Shown here: positions 22,877 through 31,977 of the stretch, in pieces | Layout: each line of letters begins with the position of its first letter | Numbering within the stretch: position 1 is the stretch's first letter | From: JBBQKP01 sp038326995 | Lineage (GTDB): Bacteria > Planctomycetota > Phycisphaerae > Tepidisphaerales > Tepidisphaeraceae | NCBI GenBank assembly: GCA_038326995.1 | Contig: JBBQKP010000006.1 | Location: 1 to 35,924 of the forward strand | Direction of reading: 5' to 3' | DNA length: 35,924 bases | The notes under the pieces: model-generated | Database searches by the model: none | What the model was told of the DNA's origin: nothing | Seen by the model: the letters and a program-made list of their open reading frames with translations, nothing else | Translations under genes and position numbers: made by a program

Positions 22877-24991
22877 TTGTCATCGCCACTCCCTACATCT
22901 CCAACACCCCCAGGCGACGACCCACTCGATATCCCCCTCTCCTCACTCAAGGGCGTCGGACCTACACGCGTCCGAGCCCTCATGAAGCTCGGGCTGCATT
23001 CCGTCTCCCAGCTCATCGAATACTTCCCACGCGATTACCGCACCGAAACCGAAGAACGCGCTATCGCGCAACTCGAAGGCGAACTCATCCAGACCGTTCG
23101 CGGAGAAGTCGTCGCGTGTGATTTCATCAACCGAGGCCGGCCGCGCTTCGAAGCGACCATTCAAGACGGCGAGCATCGGCTAGCGCTCGTGTGGTTCAAT
23201 GGGCACTATTGGCAGGACAAGATCGTGCCGGGAAAAATTCTTCGCGTGAGAGGCCGGGTGAAGTTCTTTCGCGGCTTCCCGCAGATGTCGAACCCGAAAA
23301 CGCAGTTCGTCTCGGGCGACACGCCCACCATCGATCAGGCGATCTATCGTCCGGTCTACCCCGCGACCGCATCGCTCAAAACCGAGCAGCTCGAGACGAT
23401 CGTACGAGATGCGCTTGCAGACTTCGGCGAAAAAATTCCCGAGTGGTTCGAGCCCGAACTGCTTCAATTGCGCGACATGATTCCACGCGCCAGCGCGTAC
23501 GCCTGGGTTCACCGCCCTGCCGACGCCGTCGAGGCCGCGCAGGCACGCAGGCGGCTGGTCTACGACGAACTCATGCTGCTTCAGATCGCGCTCATGCTGG
23601 GCAAGCGCGCTCGCGCCGATCGCATCAGTGCGCCCGTCGTCCGGGTCGATCAGCTTCTCGACCAGAGGATCCGAAAGCGTTTTCCGTTCGCACTCACGGA
23701 TGCACAGCAGCGCGTCGCCTGGGAAATTCTTGCGGACATGAAACGCGGCATGGCGATGAATCGGCTCGTGCAGGGCGACGTCGGCAGCGGCAAAACCGTC
23801 GTCGCGCTCTACGCCATGCTCGCGTGTATCGCCAACAAACTTCAGACCGTCCTGCTCGCGCCCACCGAAGTCCTGGCAGAGCAGCACTTCATTTCGCTCT
23901 CGAATTTTCTTTCGGGGTCGGGCGTTAAGGTCGAACTCTTTACGGGCCGAACGAAGCGGACATCGAAGAGCACAAAATCAGGCGCGTTGTCGCGCCTCAC
24001 AAGTGGCGAGATTCATCTTGCGATCGGCACGCAGGCACTGTTACAGGCCGACATCGAGTTCGGCAACCTCGGGCTGGTCGTCGTCGACGAGCAGCACAAG
24101 CTGGGCGTCCAGCAGCGTGCGGTTTTGCGAGGCAAGGGCCTTTTGCCGCACTACCTCATCATGACCGCGACGCCGATCCCGCGAACGCTCGCGCTGAGCT
24201 ACTTCGCCGATTTTGATGTGAGCACGATTGATGAGCTTCCGCCCGGCAGGCGGCCGATCGACACACGCCGCATCCCGCGCGAACACGTCGAGAAGGCCTG
24301 GCAATTCGTGAAGGAGCAGATCGGACTCGGCCGACAGGCGTACGTCGTCGTGCCGCGTATTGGTGATGACCCGACCTCGGAATCAGACACCGCATCAGTT
24401 CAAGAGCTCTTCACACAGCTCTCGACAGGCCCGCTTAAAGACCTTCGACTCGCCGCCCTGCACGGCCGATTGTCATCAGAAGAAAAGCAGAGCGTGATGG
24501 CGGATTTTCGATCGGGCCTGATCAATGTTTTGATCTCGACGACAGTGATCGAAGTCGGCGTGGACGTCGCGAACGCGACCGTCATGGTCATCGAATCGGC
24601 CGAGCAGTTCGGGCTGTCGCAGTTGCACCAGCTTCGCGGCCGAGTCGGGCGAGGCGCCGAGCAAAGCTATTGCCTGCTCATCAGCGATTCGATCGGCGAG
24701 GAAGCGAACGCGCGACTCGCGGTTATGTGTCAGACCGGCGACGGCTTTGAGATCGCGGAGGCGGACCTGCGATTGCGCGGGCCCGGTGATTTCTTCGGCA
24801 CGCGACAGCACGGCCTGCCGCAGCTCAAGGTGGCGGACCTGTCGCAGGAAATCGAGATGCTGAAAATTTGCCGCCATGACGCGGAGCAGATTCTCGATCG
24901 CGATCCGCAGCTTCGCACGCCCGTGCATCAGCATCTTCGCCGGGCGCTCGTCACACGATTTGGCGACGGCATCGGCCTTTCAACGGTGTGA
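22877..24991 (+). CDS. recG: ATP-dependent DNA helicase RecG
   Basis: A 704-residue helicase (TTG start at 22877) that remodels stalled replication forks and branched DNA. The N-terminus has PLSSLKGVGPTRVRALMKLG, then FPRDYRTET and the wedge OB domain (VRGEVVACDFINRGRPR; VRGRVKFFRGFPQMSNP). Helicase motifs are QGDVGSGKTVVALYA (Walker A, near residue 300), VVDEQHKLGVQQR (motif II with DEQH, near 403), TATPIPRTLALS (motif III), VGVDVANATVMVIESAEQFGLSQLHQLRGRVGRG (motifs V-VI) and LRGPGDFFGTRQHGLP. No in-frame ATG precedes the helix-hairpin part. A TTG at 22790 is an alternative start but yields an odd Phe-rich leader. Confidence 0.95.
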   Translation: MSSPLPTSPTPPGDDPLDIPLSSLKGVGPTRVRALMKLGLHSVSQLIEYFPRDYRTETEERAIAQLEGELIQTVRGEVVACDFINRGRPRFEATIQDGEHRLALVWFNGHYWQDKIVPGKILRVRGRVKFFRGFPQMSNPKTQFVSGDTPTIDQAIYRPVYPATASLKTEQLETIVRDALADFGEKIPEWFEPELLQLRDMIPRASAYAWVHRPADAVEAAQARRRLVYDELMLLQIALMLGKRARADRISAPVVRVDQLLDQRIRKRFPFALTDAQQRVAWEILADMKRGMAMNRLVQGDVGSGKTVVALYAMLACIANKLQTVLLAPTEVLAEQHFISLSNFLSGSGVKVELFTGRTKRTSKSTKSGALSRLTSGEIHLAIGTQALLQADIEFGNLGLVVVDEQHKLGVQQRAVLRGKGLLPHYLIMTATPIPRTLALSYFADFDVSTIDELPPGRRPIDTRRIPREHVEKAWQFVKEQIGLGRQAYVVVPRIGDDPTSESDTASVQELFTQLSTGPLKDLRLAALHGRLSSEEKQSVMADFRSGLINVLISTTVIEVGVDVANATVMVIESAEQFGLSQLHQLRGRVGRGAEQSYCLLISDSIGEEANARLAVMCQTGDGFEIAEADLRLRGPGDFFGTRQHGLPQLKVADLSQEIEMLKICRHDAEQILDRDPQLRTPVHQHLRRALVTRFGDGIGLSTV

Positions 24992-25024
24992 TTCATGTCG
25001 GCGGTTGGCGACAAAACGAAACCA

Positions 25025-26146
25025 TCACGTTGCGGGCAAAAGACGCGACAGGCGAGTGTCAGACGGATATCCCAGTGCTTTGAGCAGACGTGTGCGAAGG
25101 AGCTTGCGAATGCGTTCGACCTCGGCGGCCGAAGCGGTTTCGAGCAATACGAAGCCGCCCGCCTTGGTTCGGTGCCCGCCGCCCTCGCCGAGTCTTCGCA
25201 ACAGTCGTCGCATCATTTCGCCCGCACTGGCGCGCGGGTTGGTGGTTCGCAATGACAAGACCAGGCGATGGTCGTGGACGCCCGCTGCGAGCACCCAGTC
25301 GGCCTGGTCGTAGCGCAGCATGAAGTCTGCAACGACGGCGGGCATCTCGGGCGATTCCACTTTTTCGAGGAACGAGAACAAGACGCCGCCGTCTTTGGTC
25401 GCGTCGGCCGTGCTGGTGACGACGGCGGTTTCGATGGCCTTGTGCATCGCGATGTAGAAGCCGCGCGGGAGGGCCGCGTGCCGCATCGCCTGCAGCTTCT
25501 GCGGATCGGCCAGTAATGTGAGCGACGACAGCGCGACGTTATCGAGCTGGCCCGGCGTGCCGGCCGCGCCCACGAGATCGGTCTCGATCGCATACAGCAG
25601 ACTCGCCGCCATGACTGGCGAGATCGGAATATCGCGTTCCATCAAATAGCTGAAAACGATGCTCGTGCACGCGCCGACATCGGTGCGAATATCACAATAC
25701 GGCACGGCAGGCTTACGCCCCTGCCCGCGGTGATGATCGATGACCGCCGTCGGCATCACGCCCGGCGGGAGCGGGCTATACGCAAAACTCGGCTGAACGT
25801 CCAGCAGCACGATCGCATCAAACGTGCTGACCTTCGCATCGTCCCATGGCGTGAGCGGCAACGCGCTGAGCCGCGCGAACTCGCTGTTGAGCCATCCGCC
25901 GACCTGGCCCTTGATGCTCATCGTCACGCTGCTGCCAGGAAGCTCATGACAGAGCAGGTGCGTCATGCCCAAGGCGCTGGCCATCGCGTCGGGGTCGGGG
26001 TGCATGTGCGACGTGACAAGGATGTTCGTCTTGCCCGAGAGCACTTTGAGCAATCGCTTCACCGTCGGCCTGCCGCGCGAAAGCCGCACGGCTCGGTTGG
26101 CCGAGTCGATGGTGGCTTCGACGCATGATTCGACGAATGAGGTCAT
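25025..26146 (-). CDS. DHH/DHHA1 family phosphoesterase (NrnA-like)
   Basis: A 373-residue DHH-superfamily phosphoesterase. Motif I is SHMHPDPDAMASALGM, an Asp motif lies in IVLLDVQPSF, the namesake is in VIDHHRGQG, and the DHHA1 domain ends with GEGGGHRTKAGGF. The set and length fit NrnA-type oligoribonuclease/pAp phosphatase or related cyclic-dinucleotide phosphodiesterases without the GdpP membrane part. The substrate (nanoRNA, pAp or pApA) cannot be told from sequence. NrnA-type enzymes can also clear pGpG, the product of c-di-GMP breakdown; with an HD-GYP protein nearby this is a possible but unproven link. It converges on recG (33-bp gap) and is divergent from the metallophosphoesterase gene. 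Confidence 0.88.
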   Translation of the reverse strand: MTSFVESCVEATIDSANRAVRLSRGRPTVKRLLKVLSGKTNILVTSHMHPDPDAMASALGMTHLLCHELPGSSVTMSIKGQVGGWLNSEFARLSALPLTPWDDAKVSTFDAIVLLDVQPSFAYSPLPPGVMPTAVIDHHRGQGRKPAVPYCDIRTDVGACTSIVFSYLMERDIPISPVMAASLLYAIETDLVGAAGTPGQLDNVALSSLTLLADPQKLQAMRHAALPRGFYIAMHKAIETAVVTSTADATKDGGVLFSFLEKVESPEMPAVVADFMLRYDQADWVLAAGVHDHRLVLSLRTTNPRASAGEMMRRLLRRLGEGGGHRTKAGGFVLLETASAAEVERIRKLLRTRLLKALGYPSDTRLSRLLPAT

Positions 26147-26334
26147 AACATCTTCAGGCCTTCACTGGGTCTTATTCATCATGCAGGCCGGACTCCTTAT
26201 ATGAATCGGGCCAAACCTGCTGTGACTTTCAGTAAAATCCGCATGACGAACAAACCGTTTACTCCAGTTGAGGTGTCAAACGCACCTAATTAGTCCCTTG
26301 TCATCACCCTTCTCTGCCCGCACACTTATGTGTT

Positions 26335-27144
26335 ATGCGATGGGTGATCGGCGACGTACACGGCATGCTGAGGCAGCTTCAGACACTCGTAAAAGAAGTG
26401 CGCAAACGCGACATCTACGCCGAGCTGATCTTCGTCGGCGACTTCGTCAACTGCGGCCCCGATTCCAAGGGTGTCATCGACTATCTTATCGGCCTGAAGA
26501 ATGCCCGTTTCGTGCGAGGCAACCACGACGATGTGCTGGACTTGATTCTTTCAGACGAATGGAAGGCCGGGGAAAACGGCGCGTTTGATCCGCTGGCGGC
26601 GTGCGTGTGGTTTCTCGATCACGGACTCGATCGCACGCTCATGAGCTACGGCGTGGAATACACCGACCTGGAACTGGAACGAGAGCGCCGGACCAAGCGA
26701 CTGCTCGAGATGGTCCGCTCGGCCGTGCCGCGTTCTCATAAAAAGTTCATTCACAACTTGCCACTTCTCATCGCCGAAGATGACCTCTTCGTCTCGCACG
26801 CGTGGTGGCCGGGCGAGGTGGACAACTCGCCTGAGAACGCCGCGTCGCTCGTTTCTGATCCGGCGTTTTGCCACCGCGTTCTGTGGCATCGATGGCAAAT
26901 CCGTGAAATCGCCGAGCCCAAAGTGTGGAAGCGTCGCGCCTTCTTCGGGCACACGCCCGTCGTCAACTACGCGCCTCAGCATCGCGACGGCGGGCTCGAC
27001 GTGATGAGGCCTGTGCGCGGGCACATGATGACGCTGATCGATACCGCGTGCGTCATCAACAAGGACGGCCGCCTGACCGCGATGTGCGTCGATCATGATG
27101 CCGTCGTTCAAGTCGATCGCATGGCGAAAGTGGTCAAGTCGTGA
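26335..27144 (+). CDS. Metallophosphoesterase (PPP family, ApaH/PrpA-like) with altered motif
   Basis: A 269-residue calcineurin-type phosphoesterase starting MRWVIGDVHG. Metal-binding motifs are GDVHG (residues 6-10), GDFVNCG near 36-42, RGNHDD near 60 and FFGHTP near 204. In PPP phosphatases the second block is GDxVDRG; here the second Asp is Asn and the phosphate-binding Arg is Cys, so activity or substrate may differ. Relatives are Ser/Thr protein phosphatases and diadenosine tetraphosphatases. Its stop overlaps the GTG start of the trmL gene by 4 bp, suggesting joint translation. Family secure, substrate unknown. Confidence 0.85.
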   Translation: MRWVIGDVHGMLRQLQTLVKEVRKRDIYAELIFVGDFVNCGPDSKGVIDYLIGLKNARFVRGNHDDVLDLILSDEWKAGENGAFDPLAACVWFLDHGLDRTLMSYGVEYTDLELERERRTKRLLEMVRSAVPRSHKKFIHNLPLLIAEDDLFVSHAWWPGEVDNSPENAASLVSDPAFCHRVLWHRWQIREIAEPKVWKRRAFFGHTPVVNYAPQHRDGGLDVMRPVRGHMMTLIDTACVINKDGRLTAMCVDHDAVVQVDRMAKVVKS

Positions 27145-27611
27145 AGGTGCTCGCCCCGCATTCGTTTTCGCTCGCGCTATTTCATCCGCAGATCGCGCCC
27201 AACGTCGGCAACATCGCGCGAACGTGCGTCGCATCCGGCACGTCCCTGCATCTCATTCGCCCGCTCGGATTCGTGCTGGATGACAAACAGCTTCGCCGCA
27301 GCGCGATGGATTACTGGCCGAGATTGCGGCTGACCGTTCACGACGACGCCGACGCATTTTTCAAAGTGATCGATGTCGGCCGGTGCTGGTTTTTTGATTC
27401 CGACGCGAAGCACAGTTTGTTCGACGTGCGATTTTCAGCAGGCGATGTGCTGTGCATGGGCAGCGAAACCCGCGGCATCGACCCGGCCGTGCTTTTACAT
27501 CACGCCGACCGAACCGTCGCGATCCCACAAGCGCCGGGCGAGAGATGCATGAACCTGGCGACGAGCAGCGGCATTGCGCTTTACCACGCACTGAACCAGA
27601 TGCCGAAGTGA
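27141..27611 (+). CDS. trmL: tRNA (cytidine/uridine-34 2'-O)-methyltransferase TrmL
   Basis: A 156-residue SPOUT methyltransferase with a GTG start at 27141 overlapping the preceding stop. TrmL methylates the ribose of the wobble base in tRNA-Leu. Motif 1 is IAPNVGNIARTC, followed by LIRPLGFVLDDKQLRRSAMDYW, which is close to the TrmL consensus (PLGF...LRRAGLDYW). Motif 2 is MGSETRGI and motif 3 is RCMNLATSSGIALYHAL, where TrmL usually has RSMNLSNxVAIxxYE. Length matches the single-domain TrmL family. The convergent ileS stop is 38 bp away. Confidence 0.92.
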   Translation: MKVLAPHSFSLALFHPQIAPNVGNIARTCVASGTSLHLIRPLGFVLDDKQLRRSAMDYWPRLRLTVHDDADAFFKVIDVGRCWFFDSDAKHSLFDVRFSAGDVLCMGSETRGIDPAVLLHHADRTVAIPQAPGERCMNLATSSGIALYHALNQMPK

Positions 27612-27649
27612 CCGCGTGACCACTCGATCAGGTCGTCCACTATTTGATC

Positions 27650-30511
27650 TTAAGCGTCCGTGCTGCTGACGCGAACGACCAGAGCATCACGGGCGGAAAG
27701 ATCGGCATAGTCCGGATCAGAGCCGACATCAGGCCGGCGCTTCCAGCTTCGCGCGCACAGCGTGTAGTCGCCGCGCCTGTCGATGATTCGCACCGAAGTC
27801 TCGGAAGCGCTCGCGTCGACTTCGATCGAGTGGAACCCGCACCCGCAGGCGTCTTCGAGGTCCGCGCCGAACCGTGACAGTTCCAGCTTTGTCTCTTGGT
27901 CCTTCACGACGTAGATCACCTCGGCCTCGCCCGCCTTGTTCAGCGCCGCCGACTTCTTCAGCGCATCGAGCTGTAGTAAGGCCTGATCGCGCAGCTTGAG
28001 CAACTCGTCGAACGCGATCACGACGTTCTTTTTGAACTCCGGCATGATCGGCTCGGCAAGCCGCGTGAGGTGCACGCTGTCAGCAGATTCGCGATTGGCG
28101 GGCAAGTGCTCCCACGCCTCGTCGGCCGTGAAGACACACACCGGCGCGATCAGCTTAATCAGCGTGACCGCACATTCGTACATCACCGTTTGCGTGCGGC
28201 GGCGGGCGGGAGAATTGCGCGAGTCGCAATAGAGCCGATCCTTCATCGCACTGCCGTAGATCGCGCTGATCTGCACGTTGCAGAAGTCGTGGATGAGCCT
28301 GAACGCGACGTGAAATTTGTATTCGTCGTACGCGCGATAGACGCCTTCATACAGCACGTAAAGCTCTCGAAGCATCCACGCATCCAGCGAGAACGCTTCA
28401 ATGGATGCGTTGTTTGTCGCCGGGTCGAAGTCGTTGACGTTGCTGAGGAGATATCGAATCGTGTTGCGAATTTTCCGGTACTTGTCGCCGAATTCCTGCA
28501 ATGCTTTGGGGCTGATGGGCATGTCGGTCTGGTAGTCGACACTGCTGACCCACAGGCGAAGCAGATCCGCGCCGTGGCGTTCGATTTCCTCGACGGCCTT
28601 GACGTATTCCTTGTCGCTCTTGCTCACTTTCGTGCCGTCGGGTTTGACGGCGAATCCGTGCGTCAGCACCGCCTTGTATGGTGCTTCGCCGCTTCCGCCC
28701 AATCCCGAGAGAAGTGACAACTGAAACCAGCCGCGGTGCTGGTCTGATCCTTCGAGATAGAGATCGGCCTGCCGATGTTGGTCGCCTTGAGAAAGCTCTC
28801 CGCTCAGATCACTACGCGCATCAACAACGGCGTGCCATGAGCTTCCGCTTTCGAACCACACATCAAAAATATCCTTCTCTTTGCGAAGTTCATTCTTCGG
28901 AAATTCTGTGCCCGGGTCGTAGTCGCCCAGCAGTTTTTCGGGCGAGAGTGTGAACCACGCGTTGCTGCCGTGCTGGGCGAATGAGGCCGCGACGGCGCGG
29001 ACGCTTTCGGGTGTGAGCAGCGGCGTGCCCTGCTGGTTGTAGAAAACCGGGATCGGCAAACCCCACGCACGCTGACGCGACACGCACCAGTCGGGCCGCG
29101 ATTCGAGCATGCCCGTCAACCGCGCCCGGCCCCATTCGGGATAGAACGTGATGTCATTCTTCGCCGCATTCAGCGCACGCTCGCGCAGCGAGCCTTCGCC
29201 CTGCCCGACCTTGATGAACCACTGCTCGGTCGCGCGGTAGATCGTCGGCTTCTTCGAGCGTGAGTCGTGCGGGTAGCTGTGCGGATACGCTTCTTTTGCG
29301 AAGAGATAGCCGAGCTCGCTCAGCTTTTCGATGATCAGTGCGTTCGCCTCCCACACGCGCAGGCCCGCGAGCCAGTTCGGCACGCTGCTGTCGTATCGGC
29401 CGTTGGCCAGGACGGGGCAATAGACTTCGAGCCCGTTCGCGCGGCCCGTCGCGTAATCTTCCTCGCCGTGGCCGGGCGCGGTGTGCACCAACCCCGTGCC
29501 GTCGGTCGTGGTGACATAATCCGCCGTCACGAGTTTGCCTGTTCGCTCGATGAACGGGTGCGTGTATTCGATTCCTTCCAACTCCGCGCCCGTCGTCGTG
29601 CCCAGCACCTGAAACGAGATGTCCTTCTGCTTTGAAAAAACTTTTTCAACCAACTCACTCGCGACCACAACGACGACGCTCTGTTCGTTCTGGTCGTAGC
29701 GGACGAAGGAATAGTTGACGGTCTTGTTGGCGGCGATCGCGAGATTGGCCGGCAGCGTCCAGGGCGTGGTCGTCCAGATCAGGAACGCGCACTTTGCATT
29801 GACGCGAATGTCGAACTTGGTCTTGAACGCGCCGGGGTTGGCCACGGGGAAGGCGACGAACACGCTGGTATCGACGACGTCTTTATATTCCAAATCCGCG
29901 TCCGCCAGAGCGGTCTGATTCTCGATCGACCATTGCACGGGCTTGAGCTGCTTGTAGACCAGACCCTTTTCGACGAATCGCGCGAAGACCTCGAGCACGC
30001 GTGCCTCGTAGGCCGGGGCCATCGTGCGATATGGGTTTTCCCAGTCGCCAAGGATGCCCATGCGCTGGAACTGAACGCTTTGTTTCTGGACGAAGCCCTG
30101 CGCGTAGTCGAAGCATTTTTGCCGAAGGTCGGCAGTGGACATGTCGCGATATTTCGGGCCGAGCTCGTCCTGAATTTTCTGCTCGATCGGCAGGCCGTGG
30201 CAATCCCATCCCGGTACGTATGGCGCGCGTCGGCCCGACATGGTTTTGAATCGCAGGACGATGTCCTTAAGTGTTTTGTTGATGACGTGACCGATGTGGA
30301 TGTCGCCGTTCGCGAACGGCGGGCCGTCATGAAGCACGAACAGCGGGTCGGCCGCGTGCGATTCGAGGATTCGGTCGTAGAGCTTTGAATCCTGCCACTT
30401 TTTGAGTCGGGCGGGTTCGTTTTTCGTTAAATCCGCCTTCATCGCGAATGCGGTGTCGGGCAGGTTAAGCGATTTCTTGTAGTCCGTCTTTTTGGCGTCG
30501 GCTTGTTCCAT
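27650..30511 (-). CDS. ileS: Isoleucyl-tRNA synthetase with degenerate C-terminal zinc finger
   Basis: A 953-residue class I synthetase. Signature motifs are HDGPPFANGDIHIGHV (HIGH, near residue 70), PGWDCHGLPIEQKI, the editing domain with TTTPWTLPANLAIA, TADYVTTTDGTGLVHTAPGHG, the DVWFESGSSW block, and KVSKS in DGTKVSKSDKEYV near 628, followed by the anticodon-binding domain. The E. coli-type enzyme ends in a C4 zinc finger. Here the region reads LCARSWKRRPDVG, then DLSARDALVV: the framework is kept but three of four cysteines are Ser, Ser and Asp. The start at 30511 is 15 bp after the MATE gene stop, so the two may be co-transcribed. Confidence 0.97.
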   Translation of the reverse strand: MEQADAKKTDYKKSLNLPDTAFAMKADLTKNEPARLKKWQDSKLYDRILESHAADPLFVLHDGPPFANGDIHIGHVINKTLKDIVLRFKTMSGRRAPYVPGWDCHGLPIEQKIQDELGPKYRDMSTADLRQKCFDYAQGFVQKQSVQFQRMGILGDWENPYRTMAPAYEARVLEVFARFVEKGLVYKQLKPVQWSIENQTALADADLEYKDVVDTSVFVAFPVANPGAFKTKFDIRVNAKCAFLIWTTTPWTLPANLAIAANKTVNYSFVRYDQNEQSVVVVVASELVEKVFSKQKDISFQVLGTTTGAELEGIEYTHPFIERTGKLVTADYVTTTDGTGLVHTAPGHGEEDYATGRANGLEVYCPVLANGRYDSSVPNWLAGLRVWEANALIIEKLSELGYLFAKEAYPHSYPHDSRSKKPTIYRATEQWFIKVGQGEGSLRERALNAAKNDITFYPEWGRARLTGMLESRPDWCVSRQRAWGLPIPVFYNQQGTPLLTPESVRAVAASFAQHGSNAWFTLSPEKLLGDYDPGTEFPKNELRKEKDIFDVWFESGSSWHAVVDARSDLSGELSQGDQHRQADLYLEGSDQHRGWFQLSLLSGLGGSGEAPYKAVLTHGFAVKPDGTKVSKSDKEYVKAVEEIERHGADLLRLWVSSVDYQTDMPISPKALQEFGDKYRKIRNTIRYLLSNVNDFDPATNNASIEAFSLDAWMLRELYVLYEGVYRAYDEYKFHVAFRLIHDFCNVQISAIYGSAMKDRLYCDSRNSPARRRTQTVMYECAVTLIKLIAPVCVFTADEAWEHLPANRESADSVHLTRLAEPIMPEFKKNVVIAFDELLKLRDQALLQLDALKKSAALNKAGEAEVIYVVKDQETKLELSRFGADLEDACGCGFHSIEVDASASETSVRIIDRRGDYTLCARSWKRRPDVGSDPDYADLSARDALVVRVSSTDA

Positions 30512-30526
30512 GGTGAACGCGAAAGC

Positions 30527-31894
30527 TTACGCGACAACCGCAATCGGATTCAATCGCGACGCGTTACGCATCACACGGTGCAGCATGAACGCGCCGACGC
30601 ATATGCCGTAGAAGCAGAGCATTGTCCACGGCCCGCCCGGGCCGAGCTGAGGAAAGTAAATCGCAATTAGCCACGCGCCGCACACGACCAGCGACCAGTT
30701 CAGGCCGATCATCACGAGTGAGGGCACGAGCGTATCGCCCATGCCGCGAAGAGCGCCGCTGTAGACGACGTACATCGCGTCGAGAATCTGATAAGCGCCC
30801 ATGAACATGAGAATCGTCGTGCCGACTTTGATCACGTTGGCGTCGTCGGTGAACAGAGCCATGAGTGACTGGCCGAAAAACAGAAAGACGACGCCCCACG
30901 CCAGCATGTAGCACGCCGCCATCGCGAAGCCGATGTGTGCGACATGGATGGCGTTTTGGCGATTGCCGGCGCCGAACTGCCGGCCCACCAGCGCGGTGAC
31001 GGCCGATCCGATGCCGATCATCGGGATGAAACTCGTCAGCATCCATCGGAAGGCATAGTTGTTCCCCTTCATCGCGTCGGTGCCAAAAGTGGCGATCACC
31101 CAGACGTTGAAAAGCGTCCACGCCATCACCTCTGCCGAGAACGCGAAGCCCACGGGCGTGCCCATTTTCAGGAGCTCGAACATTTCTGTTGTGCGAAGTT
31201 TGAAATCTTTGGGCGAGAACGCCTGCACCCATCGGCTGGTGAACACATAACCGACGAGGATCAGCAGCTCGACCACCATCGCCGCCGCGGTCGCGAGGGC
31301 GGCCCCCAGGACGCCCAGTTCGGGAAAGCCCCAGTTGCCGTAGATCAAGAGCCAGTTGAAAAACAAATTGATGAGGCAGCCGATGACGGCGGAGACAAGC
31401 ACGACAAAAGGCTTGCCCACGCCGATCATGAACTGCGTCAGGGCAGTGCCCATCAGCTTCACGCCGCCCGCGATCGCCAGGACGATGAAGTATTCCGCCT
31501 CCAGCTTCGCCAGGACGGGCTCATGGCCGAGCATCAGGAACATGGGAAGCGCAACAAACGAGAGCAGCGCGGTCAGCAATCCATAGGCGATAGCGACATA
31601 CATGCCTTGCCAGAGATATCGCCCGGACAAACCCGGCTTGCCCGCGCCGATGTGCTGGCTCACGAGCGCATTGACGAGCAGGAGAATTCCAAAGCCGAAA
31701 GAAAGGAATGAAAAGTGAACCGCCCCCGCCTGACCGGCCGCGGTCGCTTCGATATCGCCCACGAGCGAAAGCATGTACGTGTCGGCGAACTGCATCAGCG
31801 TGTAACTCGCCATCTGCAGAATCGTCGGTACCGCCAGGATCAGAAGCTGAACCAGCAAGCTTCGATCGCCGTTATCTTGGTTTTTTTCCAGCAT
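30527..31894 (-). CDS. MATE family multidrug/toxin efflux transporter
   Basis: A 455-residue inner-membrane transporter. The start ATG at 31894 (MLEKNQDNGDRSLL) has AGG about eight bases upstream; a TTG further up adds seven residues. About twelve hydrophobic segments in two related halves are visible. MATE-type signatures include VPTILQMASYTLMQFADTYMLSLVG in helix 1 and SFIPMIGIGSAVTALVGRQFGAGN at the start of the second half. It should export cationic compounds using a Na+ or H+ gradient; the substrate is unknown. It lies directly upstream of ileS with a 15-bp gap. Confidence 0.93.
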   Translation of the reverse strand: MLEKNQDNGDRSLLVQLLILAVPTILQMASYTLMQFADTYMLSLVGDIEATAAGQAGAVHFSFLSFGFGILLLVNALVSQHIGAGKPGLSGRYLWQGMYVAIAYGLLTALLSFVALPMFLMLGHEPVLAKLEAEYFIVLAIAGGVKLMGTALTQFMIGVGKPFVVLVSAVIGCLINLFFNWLLIYGNWGFPELGVLGAALATAAAMVVELLILVGYVFTSRWVQAFSPKDFKLRTTEMFELLKMGTPVGFAFSAEVMAWTLFNVWVIATFGTDAMKGNNYAFRWMLTSFIPMIGIGSAVTALVGRQFGAGNRQNAIHVAHIGFAMAACYMLAWGVVFLFFGQSLMALFTDDANVIKVGTTILMFMGAYQILDAMYVVYSGALRGMGDTLVPSLVMIGLNWSLVVCGAWLIAIYFPQLGPGGPWTMLCFYGICVGAFMLHRVMRNASRLNPIAVVA

Positions 31895-31907
31895 GAAAGA
31901 CCTGACG

Positions 31908-31971
31908 ACGTTCAACGTTCGACGTTCAATGAGTCGATTTGCGAACCACTGATTCCTGAACTGTGACGTTC
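31908..31971. repeat. ACGTTC repeats upstream of the MATE gene
   Basis: ACGTTC occurs at 31908, 31915 and 31922 (7-bp period) and again at 31966, in the gap between the flavoprotein gene and the MATE gene. It could be a slippage-derived repeat or operator sites for the MATE-ileS unit. Confidence 0.4.
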
Positions 31972-31977
31972 GAGCTG

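Noticed and set aside
23180..23887. Minus-strand ORF of 235 codons inside recG
   Set aside because: Antisense to well-conserved RecG motifs; no recognisable product.
30935..31711. Plus-strand ORF of 258 codons
   Set aside because: Antisense shadow of the MATE transporter; composition (His, Glu, Arg, Gln) is typical of a reversed membrane-protein gene.
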